Source: Aureobasidium sp. EXF-3400 (Eukaryota; Ascomycota; Dothideomycetes; Dothideales; Saccotheciaceae). From it: a stretch of 64,000 nucleotides of DNA. Positions 11,794 to 23,491 of the stretch are shown here, in pieces (positions within the stretch are counted from its first letter, which is position 1; every line of letters starts with the position of its first letter). Location: contig SWBL01000014.1 of NCBI GenBank assembly GCA_024195585.1, forward strand, positions 124,001-188,000. Reading direction: 5' to 3'. The notes under the pieces are model-generated. The model worked only from the letters and a program-made list of their open reading frames with translations, was not told where the DNA came from and searched no databases. The position numbers were made by a program, and so were the translations under genes.

Positions 11794-12835
11794 ATGTATC
11801 CATTCTCTGATGCCACCACTGTCACCTCGACAGGTACTCATACATATACCGCAAACTTCCCGAAGGATTACTGCATTGGGTCAGGTATCATCTCTCTCCA
11901 GACTGTCAACCAGAGTCGTCTCGTGATTCTTATACCACTATCATATAGTTCCTCATGGCGGATACATCACTTCTTGCTTCATGCGCGTAGCTCAGCTACA
12001 CTTTGCCACAACCTTGGCCAAGCAGAATCAACCTCATACCATGTCAATGCATCTGGAGTTTCTTAGACGTACTAGCATTGGACCTGCTCTATTCAACGTC
12101 AGAGATGTGAAGATCGGCCGAGGCACTTCGGTCATCCATGTGACTCTATTCCAAGAAGGAGGCGATCGTGAAGAAGTTGCTGCCTACATCACGAACAGCA
12201 ATCTGGCCACAGAGGAAGGCACTTCGTTCCCTACAGGCTGGAAACTGGAGCCTGCGCCTCCTCACGCCAATGTCTCCGCGCTTAAGTCCGGCACCGATGA
12301 CACCTGGAAAGAGCAGAAGTCTATGCCTTTTGCCGTCTTTCGACGTGCTAGCCAACACGTCAACTTCTACTTCCCCAGGCAAGGTCAGCGTATGCGCAGT
12401 CTAGCGGATCAGTGGATGTGCTTCAGCAACGGAGAGCGTTTCACAAACACCAGCTTGGGCTATGTATCAGACATGTTCCCTCAGATCCTCGAGAGCTATC
12501 GTACAGGTAGCGACCCTTACGCTGTTGAGCCTCTACGTGACGCCAAGGAGATCAACGAGCTGGCCGCCCAGCAAAAGGGCTTTTCTTCCGCCTGGTATCC
12601 GACCCTGCTATTGAATCTCGACATCAAGAAAGTCCTACCCGAAGAGGGTGTTGAGTTCCTGTTCCTCAGAGTACGCGCAAAGCAGATCAAGAATGGCAGG
12701 TACGATCTGGAAGTCATCATCATGGATGACACTGGAGATATTGTTGCGCTCAGCCACCACGTCTGCATGATCATGTCAGCCCAGAGAAACTTGCAAGCAA
12801 GGTCTAAACCAGCGGAAAAGCCGAGCAAGCTTTGA
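11794..12835 (+). CDS. Acyl-CoA thioesterase-like (double hotdog) protein
   Basis: Member of the fungal thioesterase-like superfamily, expected to hydrolyse acyl-CoA or a related thioester. Exons are 11794-11884 and 11949-12835, separated by a 64-nt intron whose removal restores the conserved join CIGS-VPHGGYIT; the product is 325 aa. Family marks are the N-terminal HTYTANFPKDYCIG, the hotdog helix HFATTLAKQNQPHT with HLEFLRRTSIGPA, and the second hotdog with DQWMCFSNGERFT and the C-terminal DDTGDIVALSHHV. No targeting signal is obvious. The first in-frame ATG was taken as start. The substrate is unknown; close relatives are often found beside lipid or secondary-metabolism genes, but no such cluster is visible here. 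Confidence 0.85.
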
Positions 12836-14357
12836 TCAGTAGCGAATGATGTACAGATTAGTGTAAATGATATTCCTTGGTTGTGATCAGACGTTTGCTG
12901 TCAATTACTGTGAGACAACATGGTCAGCGTCTATCTTCTGATGTACCAACAGTGAATCTGGGCGAATTCCTCAACATCCTCACCACTGCTTTGCAGTCCA
13001 AGACATCAACATGAGAGACGGTCTAGATGATTTTGCGAGGATTAGAGAGTCGTCAGTAGTGTCTGCATACATGTATTGCACATATTTTGTCCACTGTATA
13101 TTCAGGGCAGGGTCATACCATGTCAGTACATGGCAGAATCACACCGCCCAGGAAGCCGGGTAAATGAAGAAACTCTCGTGATATGCTTATCGAGACGAGA
13201 CTTGCCTTCATCTCGTATACCAAAGGCTGTCACATAGCCAGCTGTGACGATATGATAGGCCAGAAAGCGAAGCAATCGTTCGGCATGTGGGAGCGTACCT
13301 GCTTCAGTAAGCTTCTAACTCCAGCATGCACAGCAAGTCTCATGCGTGCAGTACACGCTGTCAGAGGATCATCACTGGTTTAGAGCACCGCCTATCGCCG
13401 CAAACCTTCAACTGCTCCGTACCGACCCATGAACTGGTCGGCTAGGATATGATTATTCATACGCCGACACGCTCACAAGGTCACCTCATCGCCAACTCCT
13501 CCACCTTTCCGATACGGCTCCACACCAACCATGTTGGATGATCAGCGACTATGGACTCATTCGAGTCTGTCGGCCTCTCATTTTCGTGCGCCAGAGTTTG
13601 CCAAACGCCTATGAGAATGCATGATATTCCCGACATGTAGGGTAGTTACCAGCGGGATTCCTCTACTCATTGAAAGCTACCTGCCAAGACTCCCATGCAC
13701 GCACTCGGTAAGATATTATCGGTAACATGGGCATCTTTAGGCGTTTGGCCTGGAAACTCATGTTCCTCCTATCGGACTCCTCGGATGCAACAGTCGCCAG
13801 ACGTGATTGGAGGAACTCGCCAAGTCGATACATGGATCTCGAGTATCTTTTGATTCTTTACCAAGCTCTCCATGATGCTCTTGCGACCTTCGAACGGATC
13901 TGACCCCGATAAACTGATTCGATATATTTCTCCTGCGAAGATCATCTGAGTCCGCATGTTGAGTCGCCAATCACTTTAGTTGGCAAGCACCGCCGTGCTT
14001 CTCTGGGCATATCTTGATCAGAGTTGGCTCGTGCCCAGAGCAGCCACGATAAAGCCACCAATGCGGGACACAGCAATCTTCGAGTAATGGGACCAATTAA
14101 CGTTTGATCGCCGCACACTTTCGTCTATGATTTTGACCGTACTCCGCACGTGTCATGAGCATTCCTGTCTCGTGTCGTTTAACCACATATAGCCGACGGA
14201 AAATTATAAGGCCGTAAGAGATGAAGATGGGTTGTTTTTGGGTATAAACAACCCTCCCCCAGACACTTCACCCCACAACCCCAGTTACTGACCCCAGACC
14301 CACTCATCTTATCCGCCTCCACACGAATCTCATCTCTGCCAGCCAGCCAGATCCTCA
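12836..14357. other. Intergenic region upstream of MFS transporter
   Basis: About 1.5 kb without a supportable gene; only short frames with no domains. The last 150 bp form the transporter's promoter, with a TATA box inside an inverted repeat (separate entry). Confidence 0.6.
14229..14254. promoter_or_regulatory. TATA box inside a perfect 9-bp inverted repeat
   Basis: GGGTTGTTT at 14229-14237 and AAACAACCC at 14246-14254 are exact reverse complements around an 8-bp spacer. TATAAA (14243-14248) overlaps the right arm, 110 bp upstream of the transporter ATG. It could be a dimer-binding operator that would compete with TBP; function is inferred only. Confidence 0.4.
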
Positions 14358-16058
14358 ATGGACTCAACGGTTGAGAAGGGCACTGCCCAACATCTGGAGC
14401 ATGCATCCGACACTTCTGGAGATATTCCTGGCAATGCAAAAGGTCTTGCCGTTGCTTTCGAAGAGGGTATGGACGCCGGCTTGAGCGACGCCCATCTTTG
14501 TAGCGAAGAGGACAACAAGCGCATCCTTCGAAAGACTGATATATGGATGCTCTCGCTCCTCTGCATGGTTTACTTCCTCCAGTCAGCAGATAAGGGGTAA
14601 GATACATTTGATACATCGCAAAGGAAACGAACTGACTCTGAGATAGTATCATCGGTCTGACGGCCGTCTATGGCCTCAAAAAGGACGCACATCTTCATGG
14701 CAATGAATACTCTAACATTGGCAATATTGGTTATTACGCACAACTCGCAGTCCAACCCATAGCTGCATGGGTACTTGTCAAACTGCGCTACCGTCAGGTC
14801 TTGCCCGTTATCATCACCTGCTGGGGAATTTCAGTCGCTGCTGGACTTGCTGGCTCTCGTAACTATGCTGGACTTCTTGCCTCGAGATTCTTGCTCGGAG
14901 CGTTCGAGGCCGCAGTTGTTCCCTTGTTCTCCATGATCACCATTGCGTTTTACAGGCGCTCAGAACAACCTTTCCGTGTTGCCTGCTGGTACAGTTGCTA
15001 TGGACTCTCGACGCTTATTAGTGCGCCTATCGTCTACGGCTTTGGACGCGTTCACTCTTCCACATTGTACCGTTACCAAGTGGTCTACCTCTTCTTCGGC
15101 CTGTTGACAATCTGCATCGGACTCATTACCTATTGGTGGGCACATGACAGCCCTGGAGAGGCCCGCTTCCTCTCTCCTGAAGACCGCCTCAAGGCTGTCG
15201 ACCGTCTGAAGGCCAATCAGCAGGGTATTGTGTCACACAAGTTCAACTGGAAGCAAGTTGCCGAGGCCTTCACCGAATTGAAGTACTGGCTCTTCATGAT
15301 TATGGTGATTTCTGTGAACGCCGGAGCCTCTGTATCGTCAGTCTTTGGCTCTATCATCCTACAAAACTTGGCAGGTTTTACTCCTGATCAAGCCGTGCTT
15401 CTCAATATGCCAGCTGGCGCACTCCAGTTTGTTTCAATTCTCGGCGCATCTTACCTTGCATACCGCTTCAAGCGCAAGTCGCCATTCTTGCTTGGTCTTG
15501 TGTCCATCGTTATCGTTGGAGTTGCTCTGATGGTCGCACTGCCAAAGACCAAGAACAACAAGGGTGGCCTGCTCGCTGGATACTACCTGATCGCTTTCGT
15601 TTACGCCATCAACCCTCTGCTCATCTCGTGGATGGGCGGCAACTGTGCTGGACAAACCAAGAAAGCCATCTACTACACTTCGTTCAACGCCGGAAACGCC
15701 ATTGGCAACATCATCACACCTTACATCTTCGACTCGAAGTTCGCACCTCAATACGTAAGTCCATTCACATGCATCTCCGTTTATCCGATAGATGCTAACA
15801 AACTTTCAGGTCAATGCTCTCAAGGGAATATTAGTCATTTGGATTATCCTCTGGGTGGTTGTCATTCTCCAGATTCTGAACATCACCTGGATCCAGAAGA
15901 AGAAGGGAAACCAGCGTGAAGCCGCCGGACTCCCCAGAACCTTTGAGGACTTCTCCATGAGTGCTCAGTACCATGAGGCTGGTGCAGAGGTTCACGGCGA
16001 GAACGGTCTGCAAGATATGACCGACAAGCAGAATCTGTACTTCCAGTACTTGCTTTGA
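14358..16058 (+). CDS. MFS transporter, allantoate/anion:cation symporter (Dal5) family
   Basis: Twelve-TM major-facilitator permease of the fungal Dal5/Tna1/Seo1 family, which takes up small organic anions such as allantoate, nicotinate or vitamins. Exons are 14358-14596, 14647-15754 and 15810-16058, giving 531 aa; the second intron has a perfect branch point (GCTAAC). The soluble N-terminus ends in the family signature RKTDIWMLSLLCMVYFLQSADKG. The loop after TM4 carries RFLLGAFEAAVVPLF, and the GWMGGNCAG-like motif (ISWMGGNCAGQTKKA) with YTSFNAGNAIGNI is typical of the Dal5 group. The C-terminal tail is acidic. Substrate cannot be assigned. It stands alone, with no linked catabolic genes except an unrelated secreted protein downstream. 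Confidence 0.92.
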
Positions 16059-16497
16059 GAAGCTGCTGATGTAGTATCTTCTGGCTTGTGTATTTTGTCT
16101 TGCTGGCTACCATGTAGACGGTCATTTTATGATTCCAACGATTCTATCATTCCTAATTCCCAAGTTGACATCTCATTTTCTCGAGTGATATCTGTGTGTC
16201 CATCCCATACATTGCTCACCAAAGTTGTAGAGGGAGTGCTTTCGCTCATCAAAATAACATCTCTCACAAACCGCTGAATATTCCGAACAAGTCTCGACAC
16301 CACCAACCCTGGTCATGTCAAAAACACCCAGTCTTTCCATTTGTTCAGGAAAAATTTGGCGAAAGACAATGTCTCGTTCTCTGCTACTAGATGTAACTAG
16401 CTAGTGAACACGGAAGAAGCATATCAAGCGTCTATATCAAGGAACTGTAGTCTTAAGGACAAGAGGTACGACCACTGCCTTGAAGTTCCGAAGGATC
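16059..16497. other. Intergenic region between convergent genes
   Basis: 440 bp between the MFS stop and the stop of the secreted-protein gene on the opposite strand, presumably the two 3' UTRs. No repeat or RNA seen. Confidence 0.6.
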
Positions 16498-17448
16498 TCA
16501 ACATTCAGCCTCAGCATGAGCAACCCTCTGTCCAACAATAGCTCCCGAAAAGCCTGAGGTCTGACAGTAAACACCCTTGACCGTTATAGCATAAGAAGAG
16601 TCATCATCAACAACAGTAGTGGTTGAGCCATCACAAGTCACCGTAGCAGAAACACCAGTGATACTTGCTTGACTGCCAGAAGAGCTGCTTCCACTATCCG
16701 CAGTCGAAGGAGCCATAACACCAGCCGAACAAGCAGCGTACGCAACACTGTTGATGTGTGTTCCATTGGCACTGGTGAAGCTGACTGTAGTGATTTCATC
16801 GGCAGAAGCACTGGCGCCGTCGTTATCGGCTGCACAACTTGTTGCGGCAGCGGCTTGTCTTTCGTTTTGAATGGATTGTGCGTTTGATGCTGCGGCTATT
16901 GTTGCGTTTGTTACGATGCTAACGTCGCCTGCTGCGTTGGCGATGGCGGTTGAGTTTGCAAAGCCACTAGAGGAAGTGGATGTATCGCTTGTGGTATCTT
17001 GAGCAGCTCCCGCAGCGCTACATGGAATGTCAGGGTGGTTTCTGTTGTCGAGAGGTCTCGATGCTGCTTACCTCGATGCATTGCCACTTGAGAATGTAGT
17101 CGAGATGACTGTTGTTCCGTTCGCAGAGCCAGAGGCACTGCTCATCGAGCTTCCTCCCGAAACACTTGTAGAGTTCGTGATGGTGGTGATTTGAGAAGAT
17201 GTAGTCTGGTTATTGTGGAAGTTGCCAAAGAAAGAGACGAGGTTGCCCTGTGCAGCGGCGTTGGGGAATTTCCATTCGTAACCGGCGTAGTTGATGGGAG
17301 GAAGGTCGGTCGAGCCATGCGGTACATTGAGTTGAAAAGTGGTATCTAGAGGGTAACACTTCTGGGCGACAGCTTTCTTGGTCGCTGGAACAGCTAGAAC
17401 TTGGGTTAAAGATGCAAGAGTGACGGTGGTAGCGAGTGAGAATTTCAT
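16498..17448 (-). CDS. Secreted Ser/Thr/Ala-rich hypothetical protein
   Basis: Exons 17072-17448 and 16498-17017 (54-nt intron) give 298 aa. A clear signal peptide (MKFSLATTVTLASLTQVLA, then VPATKKAV) directs it to the secretory pathway. The mature part starts with a compact segment (CYPLDTTFQLNVPHG...GYEWKFP) followed by Ser/Thr/Asn-rich low-complexity sequence with many N-x-S/T sites, and a C-terminal segment with six scattered cysteines ending directly in Cys. There is no hydrophobic GPI-anchor tail. I do not recognise a family. It could be a cell-wall or surface glycoprotein or a secreted effector-type protein. Both exons keep the same low-complexity composition, which supports the splice. 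Confidence 0.75.
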
Positions 17449-18245
17449 GTTGTCTGGTGTATGTGATATCTGAGGTGTGAGATTTTTTCCTTGATTCAGT
17501 GAGAAGAGAACCATACTATATAGTAATATAAGTAGGCCGATGAAGGACACGGCACATGTATCGTTCCAGATCATCAAGGTTCCTGCACACAACATGCTGA
17601 TTGTGTGAAGCATTTCCGCTTCAGAGATAGTTCCGAGGACCACGATGGCTGTTAGCTTCAGATCTGCAGGAACAGCAGTACGGCTGTTCAAGGCTAAAGG
17701 GTTTGCTAATCGCCCTTGCTGCAAGAAATCAACTAGCTCGCAGATCATATCGCGAGGCTACAAGAGATAGCACTGCGATTAAAACCGATATAATTAGATT
17801 ACAGACCTTTGGAGCCGGTCTTACAAACTAAAATTCCTAGATGCGATGGCAGCTAGTATTCTATATTGAAGTCATCGCATGTAACACATCCGAGGACCAA
17901 AGTCTAAAGAGTGTCACTGTATGCTGTGCACTCAGCCCGTTGCTGATCTTCGGGGGCAGCGTCCGCGGGAGACGGCAAGTAATGTGTAAGAGGCGATGGG
18001 ATGAGCCGGAGTCCTTTTTGCCGTGTCTGCATACATTGCTTGAATTGATAATAAGGTGAAAGAGTCTGTTTACGTTCGACTGAGGAAGACGAATACTGGA
18101 ACGAGGAGCCGATGATTAACTGACTATATTATTCTTTTATTCTTCATATGAGGGGAATTGAATATTATGTTGGGTCAATATACATAGTTCTACAACCTTC
18201 TCACTCTTCCAGCATCACGTCGTACATTCGTTGAGATATCCCTAT
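17449..18245. other. Intergenic region
   Basis: About 800 bp: the promoter of the secreted-protein gene (AT-rich stretch with TATATAG near 17520) and the 3' flank of the monooxygenase gene. No gene supported. Confidence 0.6.
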
Positions 18246-19918
18246 TTAAGTAAAGATTCTTCCAATCCTTTCAGTAATGTCACCAATACTTGCAATGCCC
18301 TTGACGGACATTCTAGAAGCGTGCGATGCACGATTCCATCTCCAGATAGCCCAGCTAGCATATCCCATTGCTGGAATCATGAGTGCGACAATACCTGCCA
18401 TACCACCGAGCAGAATGTTGCCTTGCTTTTGCGCCAGTTTCTCAACCTCCGAGTAGCGAACGTTGCCGAAGCTGACACGAGAGTACTGAGTTGCGAATCC
18501 GGCGGAGGGAAAGTAGACATTCATCTTCTCTTCGACCCACTTGCGGAGACGGTAGACGGGGGATGTTACGTCTGCACGCATTTCTTGGTAGTTGCGGAGG
18601 GCAAGGTCGTTGATAGCTGCTGCGTCAGGTGCACGATCGTCAGAGTAAGAGTCGAGTGCTGTAGCACGACCGGCTGCATCGCTGCTGTTTGCATCTAGGT
18701 GTTCAAAGAGCACGCGGACGTCTTCGAGGCCGGCGTTCATGCCTTGGCCGTAGAAAGGTACCATGGCGTGTGCCGAGTCACCTAGAATGACAGCAGAGGA
18801 GCCATAGTGATATGGTGAACACTTAATGCTGATGAGTGGCAGATGGGGGTTCTCGTTGTATTGCTTCTGTAACTCAGCCTCGGGGATGAGCTTGCCTGCT
18901 ACACCAGGGAAGTTCTTGTTGAAGAAGTCGACCAAGGATGAAGGGTTCTTATCCAGCTCGGCGAAGATTTTGGCAGGCAGGAAAAGTGTCGAGGTGAAGG
19001 ATTTGTCCAGAGATGGAATGGCGATGAACATGAACTCACCGCCAGGCCAGATGTGCAGGTGGTTGGGTGAGATCTGATAATCGTTTGTTGCTGACGGGTC
19101 CATGTGGAATTCACACCACAATGTCTCAATATACTCCTGCTGATATGACATGCGTGTATACTTCATTAGATGGTAGCGAACTGCGGAGTGAGCACCATCT
19201 GCGCCAATCATGAAATCAAAAGAGACCTCAATCTCGGTAGAAGCATGGGGGGCGTCTTTTCCCTGAGTCGGATTTTGAGCGTGGTCTTGTCGCACGCCTT
19301 CATCGCGCCTCTCGAACCAAGCTACGTTTTTCTTGAAATCGGCACCTAACAACTTGTGATTGAACAGTAGTTTGACGTTGGGCATGTTGTCCAGCTCGTC
19401 GAGAAGACGCTTGTTGAGACCTGCTCTATCAACTGCACGGATTGCCTATAAATCATGTCAGTGATTTTCAAACGGTTGTAGAGAGGCTCAATGCTGAATA
19501 CCCTTCCATGGATGTCGTAGTTTTGAGACTCTTCATAGACTTCTCCTTGCTTTGCACCATGAATCATGCGGCCATGCATGGGAATAGTCTCTTCTAGGAC
19601 AGCTTCGAGCAGGCCAGGAACATTGGCTTTTCTGAGTCCATTGATGCCTCGTTCCGAGAGAGCCAAGTTGATCGACTTGGTAAAGTTGAGAGGGACCGTA
19701 GAGGGGTCCCTAAGATCTAGTCGTTTTGTCAGAGTTATTGTCTCGATTGGTTGTTTTAGACCAGCGATTGGAGGATTAAGGAAATGATAGTATAGAGATT
19801 AAAACATACCTCCTCTCAGTTCGTAGACTTCTACTTCATGGCCACGGCCGGCGGCGTACAGTGCTGCGAGAGCACCGACGGGACCAGCACCGACAATGAC
19901 GGTCTTTTGCTTGGACAT
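18246..19918 (-). CDS. BNA4: Kynurenine 3-monooxygenase
   Basis: FAD/NADPH enzyme hydroxylating L-kynurenine to 3-hydroxykynurenine in tryptophan catabolism and de novo NAD synthesis, on the mitochondrial outer membrane. Exons (minus) are 19810-19918, 19502-19716 and 18246-19445, giving 507 aa. Visible are the Rossmann FAD motif [19 protein letters not shown], the family-specific INLALSERG and [14 protein letters not shown], the GADGAHS and [18 protein letters not shown] (second FAD motif) signatures, and a C-terminal hydrophobic anchor ([22 protein letters not shown]). Length matches the family. Removal of both introns restores conserved text (YELRG-DLRDPS and DIHGR-AIRAVD). It is head-to-head with methionine aminopeptidase across 314 bp. 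Confidence 0.95.
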
Positions 19919-20232
19919 TTTTGTATGGAAAATAATCAACGAAAGGACGGAAAAATAGCAGTATATAAGATTGATCGAGAGACCTCTGGTTAGAAATGCA
20001 TAGCATCATCGAAAGGTCGCGAAGGCGCACGGCCCGGCAGCCGGGACGGAACAGGGAACGGCGGCGCCGGCGGAGGTCTCGTGTTTGTCAAACAGCCGCG
20101 AAAAAGTGGAGGGGCATTCAAGCAGATCTGCATAGCCTGGGCATCCTGTTCATTCCGACTCGACGCGACTCGGAGACTTGCCATAGCCAGCTAAACACAA
20201 GTCACCAACAGAGGCACAAGGCACAAAACAAA
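19919..20232. promoter_or_regulatory. Shared divergent promoter of BNA4 and MAP1
   Basis: The two start codons are 314 bp apart on opposite strands, so both promoters must lie here. The MAP1 half is GC-rich (GGCGGCGCCGGCGG around 20059); the BNA4 half is AT-richer. No specific factor site is claimed. Confidence 0.6.
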
Positions 20233-21542
20233 ATGGCCACCGAGGACAAGCGTGTGTGCGAGGGCGCAGACTGCAGCAACGAGGCAGGCACGCTGCAATG
20301 CCCAACCTGCCAGAAGCAGGGCTTGACCAGCTTCTTCTGCAGCAACGACTGCTTCAAGCGCAACTGGGTATGTAAGTCTGGCGCATCCAACAGCCCGCCG
20401 TCATGGCCACTGACGCCCAGCAGAGCGAGCACAAGAAGAAGCACAAGTCAACGAGTAACCCTCTCCGCTCCCTGTTTGCACCCAAAGTCATTTCTGAACC
20501 TGACCCAGCAACCGGCACCCACAACCCTTTCCCTGCCTTCCAATACACTGGCACTCTCAGACCCGTCTACCCTCTGTCGCCAAAGCGCAAGGTGCCCGAA
20601 CACATCCCGCGCCCCGACTACGCCAAAGATGGCATCCCGCGCTCCGAGCAGGTCTTCGTCGGCAAGAACAAGATCACCATTCTCGACAAGACCCAGCAGG
20701 AAGGTATGCGCAAGGTTTGCAGACTGGCACGCGAGGTCCTGGATCTTGCCGCTCGCGCCGCTAAGCCCGGCGTCACCACCGACTACATCGACGAGGTCGT
20801 TCACAATGCTTGTGTTGAAAGAGACGTGAGACTCACTGCGACAGTTATCACATCGCCCTAAGCTGACCCGTGCCAGTCATACCCTTCGCCCTTGAACTAC
20901 TGCCATTTCCCCAAGTCCGTCTGCACCTCAATCAACGAGTCCATCTGTCACGGTATCCCCGATCAGCGTGTCCTTAAGGATGGCGACATTATCAACATCG
21001 ACGTTACCCTCTACCACGGCGGCTTCCACGGCGATATCAACGAGACCTACTATGTTGGCGACAAAGCTCTGGCCGATCCCGACTCGGTTCGCGTTGTTGA
21101 GACTGCACGCGAGTGTCTAGACGAAGCCATCAAGATCGCAAAGCCCAATACACTATTCAGAGAATACGGCCCCGTTATCGCAAAGCACGCCGAGGACAGA
21201 GGCTGCAGTACCGTCAAGACCTACTGCGGTCACGGAATCAACACTTTGTTTCACTGCGCGCCGAATGTACCTCACTACGCAAAAAATAAGGCCATCGGTA
21301 TGGCCAAGCCCGGCATGTGCTTTACCATTGAGCCCATGATTTGCCTCGGAACCCACAAGGACCGAACATGGCCCGACAACTGGACCAGTGTCACTGTTGA
21401 CGGCAAGCGCTCTGCTCAGTTCGAACACACTCTTCTCGTGACAGAGACTGGTGTCGAAGTCCTGACCGCACGTCTGCCCGATTCACCTGGTGGTGCCGTA
21501 GCCTGGCCTGGAACGGCGAATGGTCTCCCCGCTGCCGCATAA
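20233..21542 (+). CDS. MAP1: Methionine aminopeptidase 1
   Basis: Removes the initiator methionine from nascent proteins at the ribosome. Exons are 20233-20367, 20421 (or 20424)-20825 and 20877-21542, giving about 401 aa. The N-terminal ribosome-binding zinc finger is complete (CEGADCS...LQCPTC...FFCSNDC). The type-I catalytic domain has the pita-bread metal ligands in [17 protein letters not shown], the histidine in [16 protein letters not shown] and the final QFEHTLLVT. The first intron ends in CAGCAG, so two acceptors 3 nt apart are possible, adding or removing one Gln before SEHKKKHK. It is divergent from BNA4. Function is highly secure. Confidence 0.96.
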
Positions 21543-21968
21543 AAGTGTGGTATCGTATCATTGGAAGTTTTGGGAGGAAAGCATTAGCATGGTGTACATT
21601 GGGAAAGCATACATGTCTCTGCATCAACTTGGTCAGAATGCGAGGATGAATCTTACATATCAACCTATATCGCTAGCTTTGTGCCGTTCCTGGGACTGTG
21701 ACTTGATTCAATATATTTGGAGACGAAGACGAAGACGAAGATGGATGCATGCAGAGAGACTCATTATTGAGAAGCAATCAATTAGTCAAATCACATGGAA
21801 ACATGAGGCCTAGGCTTTGGCCTATCGCGGGGCGGCTTGGCAATGATTGCGATGCGAGATGATTTCAGAAGGGCAGCTCCTCCATATTATATTACCTGCC
21901 TTGTCCCGCCTTACTTCCAGTCGCACATTATCCGAACCATACACGCATATCGTGCATAGCTTCTCAAT
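21543..21968. other. Intergenic region with short GACGAA microsatellite
   Basis: 425 bp: 3' flank of MAP1 and promoter of the SHR3-like gene. At about 21722-21741 there is a short GACGAA run of three to four units. Nothing else recognised. Confidence 0.6.
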
Positions 21969-22667
21969 ATGCCTGCAATGACGTCGCCTTTCGCGACTTT
22001 CCTTATCATCGGACGTAAGAACATCTTGACTCTAGAGCTATCTCGCCAGGACGATCGCGACTGACAATCCGAAATAGCGACATGCTTCTTCTTGGGAGTC
22101 CTCTTCGCGGCATTCCCTTATGATTACAACATTCTGTGGACCACACCGTCAACCGCGGTTCCTGGTTTGGACGCGCGCGAGCCTTACTACCAGATGTTGG
22201 AAAATCACCTCAAGTTCATCCACGCATCCCCACCCCTCATTTCGCGCATCCTCCACATTGTCATCGGAACCGGTCTCCTGGGCTTCATCACCAAGCTCTA
22301 CAGACCTTCGGAAGCCAACCTCCTATTCGACGGTGCCAGTCTTGTGCTTTACATGTGCGGTGTGACTGTATACATCGCAAACATTGTCAAGGGCATGCGC
22401 GTCGTCACCTCTGGCGTCTACGGTAACCCTACCCTCGTCGAGGGCCAGACCGATGATTCCGGCGACTACCTCAGCAGAGAAGACTCACTCAAGGTCCTGG
22501 CTGCCAGCGACACCATCTTGGCTCTTTTGCTCGTTGGTGTTTTGATCCTGCAAGCTGGCCAATGGTACGCCAACAAGAAGGAGGCCGACGAGATCGAAGA
22601 GATGGATAAGAAGCATGATGTAAAGGAGGCGAAGAAGGCTTCGCAGAAGGAGAAGAAGAAGCAATAG
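21969..22667 (+). CDS. SHR3: Shr3-family amino-acid permease chaperone
   Basis: ER membrane protein that prevents aggregation of amino-acid permeases and lets them enter COPII vesicles. Exons are 21969-22014 and 22078-22667, giving 211 aa. The splice restores the conserved start of the family (LIIG-PTCFFLGVLFAAFPYDY). Four TM segments follow: the N-terminal one, ISRILHIVIGTGLLGFI, LVLYMCGVTVYIANIV and ILALLLVGVLILQAG. The cytosolic tail is strongly charged and Lys/Glu-rich (KKEADEIEEM...KEKKKQ), as in other Shr3 proteins, and could hold a KK-type ER retrieval signal. The window also encodes a client-class permease at 3.25 kb. Confidence 0.93.
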
Positions 22668-23028
22668 ATGTTGTGAATACAGGAACAACGGGCAAGGAAT
22701 CATGTGAATTGAAGGAATCCATGTATACTAGATGATTTGCGCTGCTTCCCGTACGCTCAAAGCACACGGCTGTGACGCGTTTGGTTCGGCTTTTTGGATG
22801 GAAGCTAGCGATGTACTTGTTTCGTGCCACTCTGTAGATAATAAGTCTTTCCAATTCAGATGTGAATCGAGCATTTAGCTTCGATTCACTATCATGGCCA
22901 GCTTTCCTGCCGAACCAAGACCAATGATACTCCCGATGTGGGGAATAGACGAGCAGACAGCAGGTTTCACTGTCCGACCTTCGAGATGGCACTGATAGTA
23001 TAAGACTGTGAGATAAGTGTCACAATGA
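22668..23028. other. Intergenic region between convergent genes
   Basis: 360 bp separating the SHR3-like stop from the LSm5 stop on the other strand; expected to hold both 3' UTRs. The 167-codon minus frame crossing into SHR3 has no domain and is rejected. Confidence 0.6.
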
Positions 23029-23491
23029 TCATTGCTCAGGCATGCCACCCGGGATGAGCTGGGTATAGATGTTAGTAAATCGACTTGAATCGTTTGCTAA
23101 GAAAACGAGCTCACCATGCAGATGTTGTTTCCGTTGAGCAGAATCTTGGACATCTTGGTTGAAGTGCCGGTGTAGTCGCTTGGATGGGGTCAGATTCTGA
23201 TGTGTGCACGAGGTGTTGTGGATTGGCATACTATTCGGTGACATCCTCAAGAACCATATCTGGCAAAAACATCAGCACTGCAGGATTTCCATAGGCAATG
23301 AATAATACGTACTGACGAAGTCGTCGAAGCCGAGTAATGTTCCACTGAACTCTGCGCGGGCACAATCAATACGTGATGTAGACACGGTTAGGCGCGATAT
23401 GGAACGCACCCTTGTCGCCCTTCATGATGACCCAGATTCGGGAGCCGACACACTTGTCGATAAGTTCGAGCGGTAGCAATTGAGAAGCCAT
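23029..23491 (-). CDS. LSM5: LSm5, U6 snRNA-associated Sm-like protein
   Basis: Subunit of the LSm1-7 (mRNA decay) and LSm2-8 (U6 snRNP) rings. Five very short exons on the minus strand (23410-23491, 23313-23351, 23232-23259, 23115-23178, 23029-23058) join in phase to give exactly 80 aa. Nearly every residue follows LSm5: Sm1 in [20 protein letters not shown] and [17 protein letters not shown], Sm2 in [16 protein letters not shown]. Exon 3 is only 28 nt. All four introns have standard GT...AG ends. Being so fragmented, the gene is easy to miss by ORF scanning. It is head-to-head with the exonuclease gene. Confidence 0.95.

Noticed and set aside
22489..22992. 167-codon minus-strand frame
   Set aside because: Overlaps the SHR3-like CDS and its 3' flank; no domain.
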